Source: Lunularia cruciata (Eukaryota > Streptophyta > Marchantiopsida > Lunulariales > Lunulariaceae). From it: a DNA stretch of 64,000 nt. This document shows, piece after piece, positions 25,111 through 35,996 of the stretch. Position numbers and translations under genes: made by a program. Each line of letters begins with the position of its first letter. Position 1 is the first letter of the stretch. The stretch covers positions 52,142,001 through 52,206,000 of the forward strand of contig OX419757.1 in assembly GCA_948567375.1 (NCBI GenBank), given 5' to 3'. The notes below the pieces were generated by a model. That model was given only the letters and a program-made list of their open reading frames with translations, was not told the DNA's origin and searched no databases.

Positions 25111-27520
25111 ATTGCCAATGCAAAGTGCATTTAGAGTTGTGACTTATGGGAAGAGGAGAAGATGTTGTTTGGAGTTGATGTCTTTGTAGTAAAAATTGCC
25201 TTTTCTAATTTGATTGACTCATCACCTTCAAGAAATAGTTGGAACAGATCATGGGTGAAAGAAATTTTTACAAATTTTTTTTGCTGTAGTGCGCCATAGG
25301 AGATGACACTACCCTCTTCTGTGAGTGGTTCTTGCACAAGGGGTTAAAAAATTATAATAAGAAACAACAATAGTGACACTTCTGTTCAAATCTAGCCATT
25401 TCTGACCCATATGTCTATGGAAACAACCCATTCCTTGCTCATATACTATAAATTGGATGGCATTGGGTTGTCACGTATTTTTTGGTACCATTGTAGAGGA
25501 TACACTCTTCAGAGTGTGCTAGATTTGAAGATTGACAAGGCAATGAATGTTGTCAAGGAATCAAGTACTACTACAAGACAAAGGAATCATTCAAACACCT
25601 TGTGACCTAAGAGCGATCAAGAGAAATCATAAGTGGAAATTTGAGTGGTGTGCAACACAAGAAAAAAAATCTCAAGAGAAATACAACAATCTTGAAAGGA
25701 AAATAGTGAAAAATACCAAATTAGCCCTTTAGCAATTCTCCCCTCAAAATGGCAAATTTGGATTCAAGAACATCTTCAAATAGTTTTTCTAGACTCAAAT
25801 TAAGTCTACTACTTCTCCTCAATCCAATTGGGAAGAAGAAGATTCCAAGAAGTTGAAGGAAGAAGCACCTCAAGTACATGTCAAGGAGTAAGAGCACATA
25901 ATTCACAACAAATTTTTTCCTCATGCTTAGGTGAAAATAAAGATTACTGGCCATTGGTATCTTGAGAACTCTTCTTTGAATATCTTTAACCAAATAGTAC
26001 ACTTCTTTGACTGATCAAGAACTAACTGTTACTTTAAAAAACTCCAAAAGACTGGATCAATACAAATATTTGTGAGACATAGACAAAGAGGAAGGTTCCC
26101 TAGCCTTGTACTTCATTCAAATTTATTTCAAATCTCTCTCTTGTAAGACCAGTTGGGAATAGGTGTACCTACACCTTTTCCTTTCTTCACTTCCATCTTG
26201 ATGGCTTATCCTACACCCTTCACTTGACAAAGCTATCAAAATTTTAAAGGTTTGGATGAATATAAAGACACTCATACTTTCATGAAAGATTTTGAGGTGA
26301 TCTTAGTGAGCCAATCAAGAGGACATGGATGTTGACAAACTCTGATTATTTCCAAGTTTTTTAAGGAAGAAAGCCAGGAATTGGTACACTCACAAAAGTC
26401 AAATCTTGCCAATGTGGTGGATTGGCCAATAGTCAAGGGTGGAAGGCTAGAAAGGCTCCAAGAGTTGGACTATGAGGCGAGTGTCTTTGCCACTCTGAAA
26501 AACTTGGAATGCAAGAAGAACAAAAGTTAAGAGACTACCAGAAAGGTTTTCAGGGCCTTTTGAGTAGACTGCCATGAAGAGGTGTCACTCTAGGATATAT
26601 GGATGCTCAAGCAATAGCATGGTTCTTAGGAGGATTATTGGCAGAACTACAGATCTTTGCAAAAGAACAAGAGCATAATATATTAGCAAAGGTGGTGAAG
26701 TTTGTAGAATTGTATGAGTCAATTTGATTGAATCCCTCAAGGAAGCATTATAAAGGAAGAAGTTCAAGAAGAAAAAAGAAGAGAGCAACACAAAGATCCC
26801 CTTCTTTGTCTTTGCAATCATTTAGTATATCTTTGTCTTTGGAGTCATCTTTGTCCAAAGATAAGAAGGAACAAAGAAGGGAGAAGAGGGCTACCTAGAA
26901 GGAAAAGGTGATGGTAACTCTAAAGACCTATACTTATTTGGGTAAGAAGTTGGAAGAACTCATCAAGGAGTTCATTGATTTCAAGAATAGTTGGTTGGAG
27001 CAAAGAAAGGCAAAAACCACCTTCATATACTCAACCCAACATTTGGTGTACAACTTGTGTTAAGCCAAGGCATGCTTATACTAAATTTTTATGTATACCT
27101 CTCTCTTAATTGGTACAGAAAGTATTATGAGCTCTTTCATGGGAAGAACAAGAAAACTATGTGGAGGAGGAGGAGCAAGTTTCAATATTACAAGAAGTGC
27201 TTATTGCAACTCCAATCCCTCCAGTCACTGTTCCAAGTATGTATCAAGGGAGTATGCAAGTAACGTGTCTGAGCAATAAATCATGGCCCCTAAGCAGAAT
27301 ATGATTCCAGGTACATGTTGTAATTTTGGAGCTCTAGGCCATTGGTCCCTAAATTCTCAAAGTCTAGGAGACATATTTGTTATAATCCACTTTGCCTGAA
27401 CTACAAGGCACTTGGACATGTTGTAGCAAATTGTTCCCATCTACCTACTTCAAATCCACCTATGTAGTTTGACCCAACCCCTCCTAATTCAAAGAGGGAT
27501 ACTAACATTTATTATGTTAT
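25111..27520 (+). pseudogene. gag region of element D (Tat/Athila-like Ty3)
   Basis: Decayed plus-strand protein: a Lys/Glu-rich linker (25,620-25,900), then FKGLDEYKDTHTFMKDFEV (26,249), which has the gag pattern of a conserved F-x-G-x-D with a helical core. Two decayed zinc knuckles follow: CCNFGALGHWSLN (27,318), whose last Cys is lost, and CLNYKALGHVVANC (27,396), whose second Cys is Tyr. The reading continues to 27,520, where a solo LTR interrupts it and it resumes at 28,273. Many stops; dead. Confidence 0.6.
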
Positions 27521-28272
27521 TGTAATACTCCGTGGACAAGAGAAGAGAGAAAATACAGATTACACACTCAACATTTGGTGCCCCAAAGGAGCACCTTCTC
27601 TTTATTATATAGACAAAGAGGATCTCTTCCAAGGAAGCTCCACCATAGAATTAGGCACATAGATAGATGAAATTTCATCAAGCTCCATTTTAGATGATTT
27701 ACTTGGATGGGTGACATGTTGTTCTAGGTCCTATCTGGTTGGTCAAACAAACTTTGACCGGAGTGAATCTTTTAGGGAATCTTCTTGTAGGAGTCTCGGA
27801 ATCACATGAGTAAGGTACCATTGGAAAGCTCTCAACGAGACAAAACAGGGGGGGCAGGGAAGGCCAGCCTTTCCTGCATAGGGAGGCTTTGTTGGGAGGG
27901 GGAATCTCCACATTTTCAAGGCCTAATTCATCCGTTTAGGCCTCCAAAATTACCTTCAAAGATTTCATGTATATTTCAATTCCTACTCTATTAGTAGAAG
28001 TCCCCTTTTGGTGATACATCTTTCTGATCTGTTAAGTCCATCAGGTGTAACATCCTTCCAGATGTTACCAAACCAATTCTCACCTTTAAATCATATGTCT
28101 AGCTATTGGTTCTAAGGTTCTCAAGTCTATTTTGGTTTCTACTCTATTAGGAGAAATACTCTTTTGGTGATACTTCTATCTAATCTATTTTTACCATCAT
28201 GTATACCATCATTCTAGATGTTACCAAACCAAATTTCACATCTAGATCATATGGCTAGCTCATGGTATTACA
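27521..28272 (-). mobile_element. Solo LTR, family B/C, minus orientation
   Basis: Begins TGTAATACTCCGTGG and ends GGTATTACA on the plus strand, which is the reverse complement of the LTR of element C along about 752 bp. Flanks GTTAT (27,516-27,520) and GTTAC (28,273-28,277) are a near-perfect 5-bp target-site duplication. No internal sequence is attached, so this is a solo LTR left by LTR-LTR recombination. It carries the same internal ~156-bp duplication as element C's LTRs. It interrupts element D's gag-protease coding sequence. Confidence 0.9.
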
Positions 28273-29198
28273 GTTACTTTGAAGAGTTAGGGGACAATGA
28301 AAACCTTCCCCCCAAAAGACAAAGGATGGCCTGATCTATAGATCAACAAAGTAGATACTTGGTCAAGGAAGAAGATAACATCAGATACATCTCCTTTAGA
28401 GTCATCAGAATCCTCAAATGGAAGAAGCATAGATATCCAAAGAACATCCTTTCCAAGAAGGAAAGGAGATTGTGAGAAAAGGTCAAGACTCAAAAAAATC
28501 AAATTGAGTAAAACTTAATGCATCTCATATCCCAAATAAAGCTAGATAGACCAAGCATCCCAAGATACTGATCTTGAAGTTCTTGTTGATATTGGAATGA
28601 AGTGCATGACCTCTTGCACAAGGAATTCAGAATGAAGCAACCAAGTGTTGAAGTTGATGGAGATACTTCAAAGTAGGTGCTTGGGATCACAATTATCAAG
28701 AGAGAGCTCTACTCAACTTTCAACAAGGTATCCTTTGAAGATTTTGCCCAAACAAAAAACCCCAAAGGATACAACTCCAAAAGATTCTTTCACCAAGGAA
28801 CAAGAATAAGGTGGAGAGGAAGAGAAGAAAAGCTAGTTCCCTCTTGGTGTCACTTAGTATGATATTGTTGCAGATTTGGCATTCTCCAAGGCAGATGTGA
28901 CTTTCAAATAGTTGTGGGAGGATAACAAGCTTTACAAGTGGTAATTAGCTCCAGCTCTCAAGCAAGTACAAAAGATCAAGCAGATGGATCTCTCTACTAT
29001 TTACCATATAGATTTGGAAGATCTAGGTTCTCTAAAAGTGGAAGTAAAGATAGCATAGAGATAGAGATATGTGATGAAGTGAGTTTTTATAAACTCTAGG
29101 TTAGTAGTTAATGTTATGATACAGGAGCTAGCTCACAATTTTGGATACAACACATCTGAGCCTACACACCAGATCTTGAGATTTTCAAATTAGATTTG
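28273..29198 (+). pseudogene. Linker and protease remnant of element D
   Basis: The plus frame continues from upstream of the solo LTR (YFEELGDNENLPPKRQR). Later parts read LAPALKQVQKIKQMDLSTIY (28,950), an LGSLKVEVKIA segment, then LVVNVMIQELAHNFGYNTSE (29,101), which matches the D-S/G-G-S-x-V-N-x-M protease region of Tat/Athila-type Ty3 elements with the catalytic Asp lost. It ends at the LTR-A fragment at 29,199, and RT coding sequence resumes only at 34,790. Confidence 0.55.
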
Positions 29199-29395
29199 TA
29201 ACACCCGTTTGTGCATGTATGCTCTACTAGTTTGGTATTGTAAGTAGTTGAGAGATATAATTTAAATAAAGTTAAAGCAATATCATAAATTAGCCAAAAT
29301 TAGCTAGAGTTGATCATAGCTAAGATAGAAGTGACTCTACTTTAGAGGAAGGTGAAAAAGTGATTAGTATTATCTTGGATTCTAGTGTATTGCCT
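29199..29395 (+). mobile_element. Family-A LTR fragment (first ~197 bp)
   Basis: Starts TGTAACACCCGTTTGTGCATG and aligns with the start of the LTR at 35,313, including GGATTCTAGTGTATTG at its end. It then switches at once into minus-strand integrase sequence of the second F copy. The rest of this LTR is not seen on the far side of that insertion, so it was lost. Confidence 0.7.
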
Positions 29396-30560
29396 ACGAA
29401 GTGCAAGTCTATAAATATCAAAAAAATGATCTGAGTAATATCAAATGGACCTATTCAATTAGGACCAAGTTTTCTAACTTGAGTGGCTAGAAAGAGAGGA
29501 AGATTACTAGAAGAAAGTATGACCTTATCACCTATTTGAAAGGTAAGATACTAATGATGCTTATGAGCATATCTTTTTTTTTGCCAATTTTGAGTAAGAA
29601 GAAGATGAAACTTAGCCTGGTGTAAGGATTGAGATAACATGGACAAGACGAGAATTTGGAATAAGTGGATCTTGCCCATAATTAAGAAATAAGAGAGAGA
29701 GAATCCAGTGCTTGTTTACTTAGAATTATTGTAGGCAAACTTGGTAATTGCAAGACAAGTATTCCAATTGATATGGTAAATGTTGACAAAAGCACAAAAC
29801 ATACCTTCAAGATGCAACTTGTGTATTTATTTTTCCCATAAGTTTGAAGATGAAAGACCATGAATAAGGTAAGCTTAGTGCCAAGTAGCTTGAAAAGCAT
29901 TTGCCAACTTTTACTAGTAAATCAAGGATCACAATCAAAGATGAAAACCCAAGGTATCACATGTTGCTTGAAGATAGTGTTGACATGGGCTAAATAAATC
30001 TAGGATATCTAGGTTAGGCTCCAAATAAATCTACTTGTTGAGCTTATCAACAAACACTACAATCACTATATGGTCTTGGTTTGTCTTTGGAAAGGATGTG
30101 ATGAGATCTAAGCTCACATGTTCCTATTGAATAGATAGGATAAGGAGTTAGAGTAGTTTGCCTAATTTTTGCTTCTTTTCTTTGTTGCATTAGCAACTCT
30201 CACAAGATTTAACAAACTCTCAAGCCTTACATGCCATGTTTGGTCACCATCATGCTATGTTTGACATTGTAGGGTACTCAAGGTCTTGTCTACTCCCTTG
30301 TGACCTACAAATGGTAAGTCATCCACCTCTTGAAATCATTCTAGTCTCCCATAGTTGGTGAATGGTGATTCAATTCTTACAAAATAGAGCAAATCTTTGT
30401 TGAAAAGGTGTTTCACTCCTTATCATATGTTGCAAGATGTCTTTGCACAAGATGGAGGAAGGGATTCTATTGTAAAGTAGCCTTGAATTTCATATGTACC
30501 TTTAAGTCTATCAATATTGTGGTAATTGTTGCTATCATAGGAGATTCAAGAAGAATCTTC
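29396..30560 (-). pseudogene. Integrase remnant of the second F copy
   Basis: Minus-strand frames give VIVVFVDKLNK (core start; canonical VFVDRLSKM), a DPxFTSK-type second-Asp region near 29,925, KLLGTKLTLFMVFHLQTYGK (29,880-29,820), and beyond the core RKLGPN near 29,455, typical of the GPY/F module. The catalytic second Asp and Glu positions are degraded. The normal role is joining retroelement cDNA to host DNA. Confidence 0.75.
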
Positions 30561-31760
30561 AAATCAAGTTGTCATGGTGGAACATAAAAAATGACATGGA
30601 ACTTACTAAGTTTGTACTCAAACTTGATATTAACAAATTGTGATTGTTCCTCCCATTGATGGTGTCTACTCATCATGTGCTCCAAATGTAAAGTTTACAA
30701 CATGGCTTTGTGATTTGTTTGTATTATCACTTGTTTCCCCAAGAGGTAATCTCTCCATATGTTTGTGGTGAATGGTTATATTTGATCATGAACAAAATAA
30801 TTCCTTTCTACTATTTTTAGTTGGCAAGACACAAAGGAAATATAATATAATCTATTTGGAAATTCTTGTTGCAACATATTTCCAATATCAAAGTTAGAAG
30901 CATAAAAAATAACAACACAAGGTAGTTGAGGATCATATGGTTAAATGATGGGTTATAGAGACACTATATACTCCAATTTCTTGAATGCTTCTTTGTGCTT
31001 GGTGGTCCATTCAAAGCTTGCTATCTTCCTCAAGAGATCAGTCAAGGGTGTGGGCTATATAAATATAATAGTGAATGAACCATTGGTAAAAGTTCACCAA
31101 TCCCTTAAATCCTTGAACTTCCATTGCATCCTTAGGAGTAGGTCAATCCATAATAGCCTTGATTTTCTCTTCTTCCATCTTGATCTCCTCCATTGGAACC
31201 TTATGGTTCAAGAAGGTAACTTCTTTTTGCCAAAAGGCATAGTTGGACTTCTTGTAACAAAACTTCCATTGTCATAGTTGTCTTGTGTTTTGCTTTTGTA
31301 TTATTATAACTCATCCAAGAAAAATACCATATATTGATTCAATAGCCCAATTAACACCCAATCTATGAAGATTAGTGAAGATTGCCAAAGCATTAGTGAG
31401 TCAAAGGTAAAACTCTCCATTCAAAATGTTCATACCTTGTATAAAAAGTAGTCTTTTGCTCATCTTCTTTATCATTTGGAATCTAGCAATAGCAATTTCA
31501 AAGATCCAACCTTGGAGAAATATTTTGCTCCATTTAATTGATCCAGCAAGTCATTGATTTGAAGCAAGGGATATGCATTCTTCACAACTTGTTTATTGAG
31601 CCTTGATAGTCAATACAAAATCAAAGTCCTTCATCCACCAATATGATTTGGTACAAATTATATTGGTGCTCCCCAGGTGAATGTACTATGTTGTATGAAA
31701 TCCTTCTCTAACAACTTGGTTAGTGTTGTTCAAAGCTCTTCTAGCTCCTTTAGTGAGAGC
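30561..31760 (-). pseudogene. RT and RNase H remnant of the second F copy
   Basis: Minus-strand words: FCIDYQGSINKL near 31,610 (canonical Y-R-x-L-N-x), LLQINDLLDQLNGAKYFSKV (about 31,570-31,510), then QKTTFYTRYEHFEWRVLP (about 31,450-31,400), and RNase H sequence around 30,600-30,990. The same words in the plus-strand copy at 14,220-14,370 confirm one family. The pocket aspartates cannot be traced through the frame breaks. Confidence 0.7.
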
Positions 31761-32345
31761 AAATAGATTGGTGTAGTCACTAGAGTGCTACTTAGAAATA
31801 GCTCAATCTTGAAGGCATACCATGATCAAAGGGTAAACTGGTTGAAATATCATCTAGAAATACATCTATAAACTCCATAACTATCTGAAAAGTCAGTGTC
31901 TGTTGATACTTTTTATCCTCATAAGATTCCCCTTGTACAATTGGCTTGATCTACACAATAAAAGCAAGAATATCTTCCTCCAAAGCTTATTTTATAACCA
32001 TTATTTTGACAAACTTCTCATCTTAGGACTGATTACTCTTTGATGTCTTCCTCAAAGATCCCAAACAATATAGTCTATAAACCATATCCGGGTGTTGAAT
32101 TTTACATTGTACCCAATCAAATTGAACCTTATGGCATGCAAGCCAAGGACGACCTATAGCAACATCATAGCATAGGGGAGTTATTACAAACCTCATATAC
32201 ACTTGGAATATTCCTTTCCAACCTTGAATATAATAAAATATGAGAACAATAATATTGAATCCTTTCTACCATCACCCATCATCAATTTGCTATCAAATAC
32301 TAGTTTGACGAGAAGACATAATTCTTTTGCTAATGTATGGATACA

Positions 32346-32922
32346 TGTAATACCATTAGCTAGAAAAGTTATCTAAATGTGAAATTGGCTTGGTAATATC
32401 TTTTAAACATGTTATACATTATGGTCTAAATATATTAGATAAATAAACCACCAAAAGAGGACTTCTAGATATAGGCCAAAATAGATCAAAAACTTTAGAG
32501 CCAATTTTGGAGGCCTAAATCAAACAATTAGACCTTCAAAACTAAAATTGTACCCCATCCTTTGCAAATATTTTTGTCTTCTACTCACTCAATTTTTCCT
32601 GCCAAGAACTCTCTAATGACACTTCTTCCATTCTATTCTAAGTTTGCTATAAAAAGATTCAGTTTTTCTTGTCAAGATCTCTCTAGTTGTACTACTTCCA
32701 TTCTTTTCTGAGTTTCCGACAAAAAGATTCCCTTTGGTCAAACATTTTTTATCAAGCAAATGGAACTAGGGTTGACATATTGCTAATTCATATATCTAAT
32801 CTAAGGGTGTAGTCCCGAAGGAGAATACACTCTTTGTTATATAATAAAGATAGAGTGCTCCTTTGGGCATCAAAGTTATTGAGAATTACAATCTTGTGTT
32901 CTTTTGTCTTCTGATTGTTACA
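32346..32922 (+). mobile_element. Solo LTR, family B-like, plus orientation
   Basis: Starts TGTAATACCATTAGC and ends GATTGTTACA. The body aligns with the B/C LTR: GTGAAATTGGCTTGGTAATATC, GGAGGCCTAAATC, the AATAAAGATAGAGTGCTCC region and GGGCATCAAAG. Flanks ATACA (32,341-32,345) and ATATA (32,923-32,927) differ by one base, consistent with a 5-bp target-site duplication. It sits between the gag and RT parts of the minus-strand F copy, so it inserted after F. It lacks the internal duplication of C. Confidence 0.85.
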
Positions 32923-33239
32923 ATATATGATTGTTAAAATTTCCACAAATCAACCAAAATACTATAACTATGATTAGATATCACACCTTGTAAGTATGTT
33001 AAACTTGCATAGGTCAAGCCTTCAATCCTATTAGAACAAATCAGGTTCTCAATAAATGACTCAATGTCTCTTATTGGGATTCTTTGTTTCTTTGATACTC
33101 ACACTTCAAGAACTCTATTTGGACAATGGATCAAGGTAGTCCATTCCTAGTTGGACATTGAGAAATGTGATATTCAATTTGGTAAAAATAGAAGCAACCA
33201 CTATTTTGTCACAATATTTCTCTATTTGTAATGCCAAAT

Positions 33240-33900
33240 GCTCTTTGTTGAATGACATCCATCTACATCAATATTGGCTTCTTCACCCATATGTGATGTG
33301 TTTATAATTTCTATGAAGGTCAAGTTGTGGCAACCAAGGCATGAAAATGCTCAACCAATTGTATGGCTCCTTCTAAGTTTTTGGAATTGTGCATGGTTAC
33401 TTCCAATTTGGTTTGTGATTTCAAGCCTCTCATAAATTGATCTAGAGCTTTGCATTCAAATATCTTTGGAATTGAATGATGTAACTCTTCATACTACCAA
33501 TTTGCTCCAATTTTGCCTATTTATCGTAAGTGACTTGTGCATCATTCATTGCTTAGAATTATTACTCTCCTAAATTCTCTCCATGTTGAGATTGGAGTAA
33601 CAAACTACCATTGAGCTTGCTCTATTATGAATTGCCACCATAGTTTTGCCACTCCATCTAATTAGCTTAAGCCAAGAAAATATATTTCCATTCATCTAGA
33701 AGGTTTGTAGCTTCAAAATTCAATATACAATCAACTACAAAATTCTCTATTGCTACTTGGTAGATTCTTGCTTTCAAATACCTTCAACTTCAAAAATTGA
33801 ACCCTATCTTCTCCTACTCAAAATGCTGCTTACTCTCTCTACTTCCTCTTGTCATTAATTATTATTTCTTTCTTCCAACAATTGATTAAGGTACTGAATC
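33240..33900 (-). pseudogene. gag domain of the second F copy
   Basis: Minus-strand sequence is collinear with the plus-strand gag at 12,545-13,130: KVFESKNLPS-like start (33,785), AKLEQIGSMKSYIIQFQRYL-like segment (about 33,520) and LDQFMRGLKS (33,440). It is followed by an EHFHALVATT segment (33,345). Stops are common. Confidence 0.7.
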
Positions 33901-34190
33901 TAATTCAAAAAGCAATGACAATTTTGGGTATCTCCACCATGACTAATATTCTCTACTCTACTAAACTATTTACTTGTAATTATCTAAATTAACACATAGA
34001 TATGACATGTTCACCATTCTTGATAAGTTACAATTAGGAGGATCAATTGTTCATTGGGCAAGGTGATCATATTTGAAAAATTTTGATGAACTATGTGAAA
34101 TGATGCTTTGGTTGTATATGGATAGAAAAATCTCAATAGTTTGAGGAAAATACATTTGGTAATCCATAGATTCTATCCATCCCATCTCCA

Positions 34191-34202
34191 CTTGGATACC
34201 AA
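34191..34202 (-). promoter_or_regulatory. Primer binding site of the second F copy
   Basis: On the minus strand, TGGTATCCAAG lies just inside the LTR end, close to the TGGTATCAGAG complement of the plant initiator tRNA-Met 3' end. Two positions have decayed. It fixes the orientation of the element. Confidence 0.7.
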
Positions 34203-34204
34203 TG

Positions 34205-34752
34205 TGTAAGACCAAGGAGAGAAATAAGAGAATACAAGATCAAAGTGGAACTGTCAAGTGGGGGAAGCTCTTAATGCCTAGCATGAAGTTAGGCTTCAGT
34301 ATATATATTGAAGCAATACAAGGCTTATGAGAAGTTTCCAAGAGAGTTTACTTATCAAAATTACCTTCTTGGAGTGCAAGCTAAGCTAACCAAGAGGCTT
34401 CCTTCTAGGAGTTGCCTACTTGGAGTGCAAGCTAAGCTAGTCAAGAAGTTTCTAATGAAACTTCCTTTTAGGAGCCACTTACTTGGAGTGCAAGTTAAGT
34501 TAGCCAAGAAGCTTCTAAGGAAATTCCCTTTTACAAATTTTCTACTTGGTGTATAAGCTAAGCTAGTTGTTAACTTGGTATACAAGTTATCCAATCCTTG
34601 GAAATTACTTAAAAGCTTCTCACCAAGAAGCTTCATAGGTGCTTCTAGAATATTTTACCAAGATATTTCCTAGATACTTTTAGAATATTTTAGAATTCCT
34701 AACTATATTTGGCTTATTTTACTAACTCATCTATTAACTCTATATTATTACA
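34205..34752 (-). mobile_element. 5' LTR of the second F copy, with 63-bp minisatellite
   Basis: Plus-strand ends are TGTAAGACCAAGG and TATATTATTACA, so TG...CA in reverse. It contains three to four CTTGGAGTGCAAGCTAAGCT units starting at 34,368, 34,419, 34,482 and 34,545 (spacings 51, 63 and 63 bp). The units create an 82-codon open frame that is a repeat artefact. The same AAGCTT-rich modules occur in the LTRs at 1,116 and 11,759. Confidence 0.85.
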
Positions 34753-34789
34753 CACAACATGCCTATTATATTTTCCTAAATAGATTTTT

Positions 34790-35312
34790 AGGGTACAACC
34801 AAGTTTCTATTCATGAGAAAGATAGAGACAAGACTACCTTCACTATAGATTGGAGCACATGCCTACCACCAAATGCCTATCAATTTTTTTAATACACTTG
34901 CAAATTTTTAGAGAATGATTGTAATTATTTACAAAGACTGCCTTCAAAGGTTTGCATAAGTCTTCATGGATGATTTTTTTTATTTTTGGCCAAAGAGAAG
35001 ATCTTCATTTTTTTCAACAAATATTTGAGCATTGTTGTGCAACAATGTTGTTCCTTCATCCAAAGAAGCAATGACTAAGGGGATCCTACTCTAACATTAG
35101 GTGTCATAAAGAGGCATTAGGTAGATTTAGAGAAAGTTAATCTCATTCAAGCTCCTCAAGCCTCAAAGAATACAAGAGAGCTTTTTATCTTCTTATTCCA
35201 TGTAGGGAAGTACCAAAGATTCATTGATAATTATGCATTTTTGGTAGCACCTCTCACCAAGGTGCTCAAGAAGTCCAAAGAAAAATTTTAAACAAAGAAG
35301 CCAAAGGAGGCA
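34790..35312 (+). pseudogene. RT remnant of element D, resumed
   Basis: Starts KTTFTIDW (34,831) followed by decayed palm sequence, a GHLV-equivalent region and NTRELFIFLFHVGKYQRFID (35,168), the thumb/connection pattern of Ty3 RT (R-x-F-L-G-x-x-x-Y-Y-R-R-F-I), then APLTKVLKKSKEKF. The frame stops at the solo LTR inserted at 35,313. The N-terminal half of RT is missing between 29,198 and 34,790, lost with or before the F insertion. Confidence 0.7.
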
Positions 35313-35996
35313 TGTAACACCTATTTGTGCATGTATATACTATTGTGATATTTAGTTTAGTATTACACGTACTTGAGAGATATTATTTTTATAAAGGTAA
35401 AAGATAGTTTTACATTAATCATGATTAGTTAAAGTTAGTCATAGTTAATATAGAGAAAACCTTACTTTAGAGGAAGTAGAAAAGATGAGCACCACTATTT
35501 TGGATTCTAGTGTATTGACTTGGTATTATTCCTAGGTGTTTGGCTTTGAGGAAAAAGTTAAGAACTCTTGAACCCACAAGCCTTTTTGCTTCAAATTCTT
35601 CTATAGTCCAAGAATAGCCCATGTGAATGAATCATTGACTTTGCGGTTGGGTCAAGATAAGACCATATAGTTAGGGGAATATTCCCATGAGTATAGATAT
35701 TCCTTTAGACTTTATTTGACTTTTAGCCTAGTAACTTAAGCTACTCCAATAATTTGTAACTTTGGTACGTAACTATTTCACAAGTATATAAACTAGGAGT
35801 GAAGAGGTACTTATCATCCTTTCATTTGCAATTGTCTCTCTCTCATGGACTTCTCTAGTGAGCAATATCTTGAGTCTTGGAGTTCTAGCCTTGGAGGAGT
35901 GTGATGAAGTTGGGATTCTCATAATTCTTAGTCCATGGTGCGCTACCTTAATAGCCATTAGAGGTTCATCCTGAGTGAGAGACAGGCTAGCTCACA
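35313..35996 (+). mobile_element. Solo LTR of family A
   Basis: TGTAACACC to GCTCACA, about 684 bp, aligning with the minus-oriented LTR at 39,821-40,510. A TATA box (GTATATAAAC, 35,784) is present. Flanks AGGCA and ATGCA are an imperfect target-site duplication. Joining the flanks restores the Ty3 reading KEA then FSALKTKL, which shows that it interrupts element D's pol. Confidence 0.85.

Larger units (their letters stand above)
29396..34204 (-). mobile_element. Second copy of element F (minus strand), interior
   Basis: Read on the minus strand from 34,204: primer site, gag (about 33,900-33,240), a gap holding a plus-oriented solo LTR, RT (about 31,760-31,200), RNase H (about 31,000-30,560) and integrase (30,560-29,396). 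It is the same family as 12,168-15,240 and retains the integrase that the plus-strand copy lacks. The 3' LTR is missing, as the interior ends against an LTR-A fragment at 29,395. Stops and shifts are frequent. Confidence 0.8.

Noticed and set aside
34308-34556. 82-codon open frame with repeated LLGVQAKL peptides, resembling a repeat protein
   Set aside because: It is a reading of the LTR's 63-bp minisatellite, present on both strands and within LTR boundaries; not a gene.
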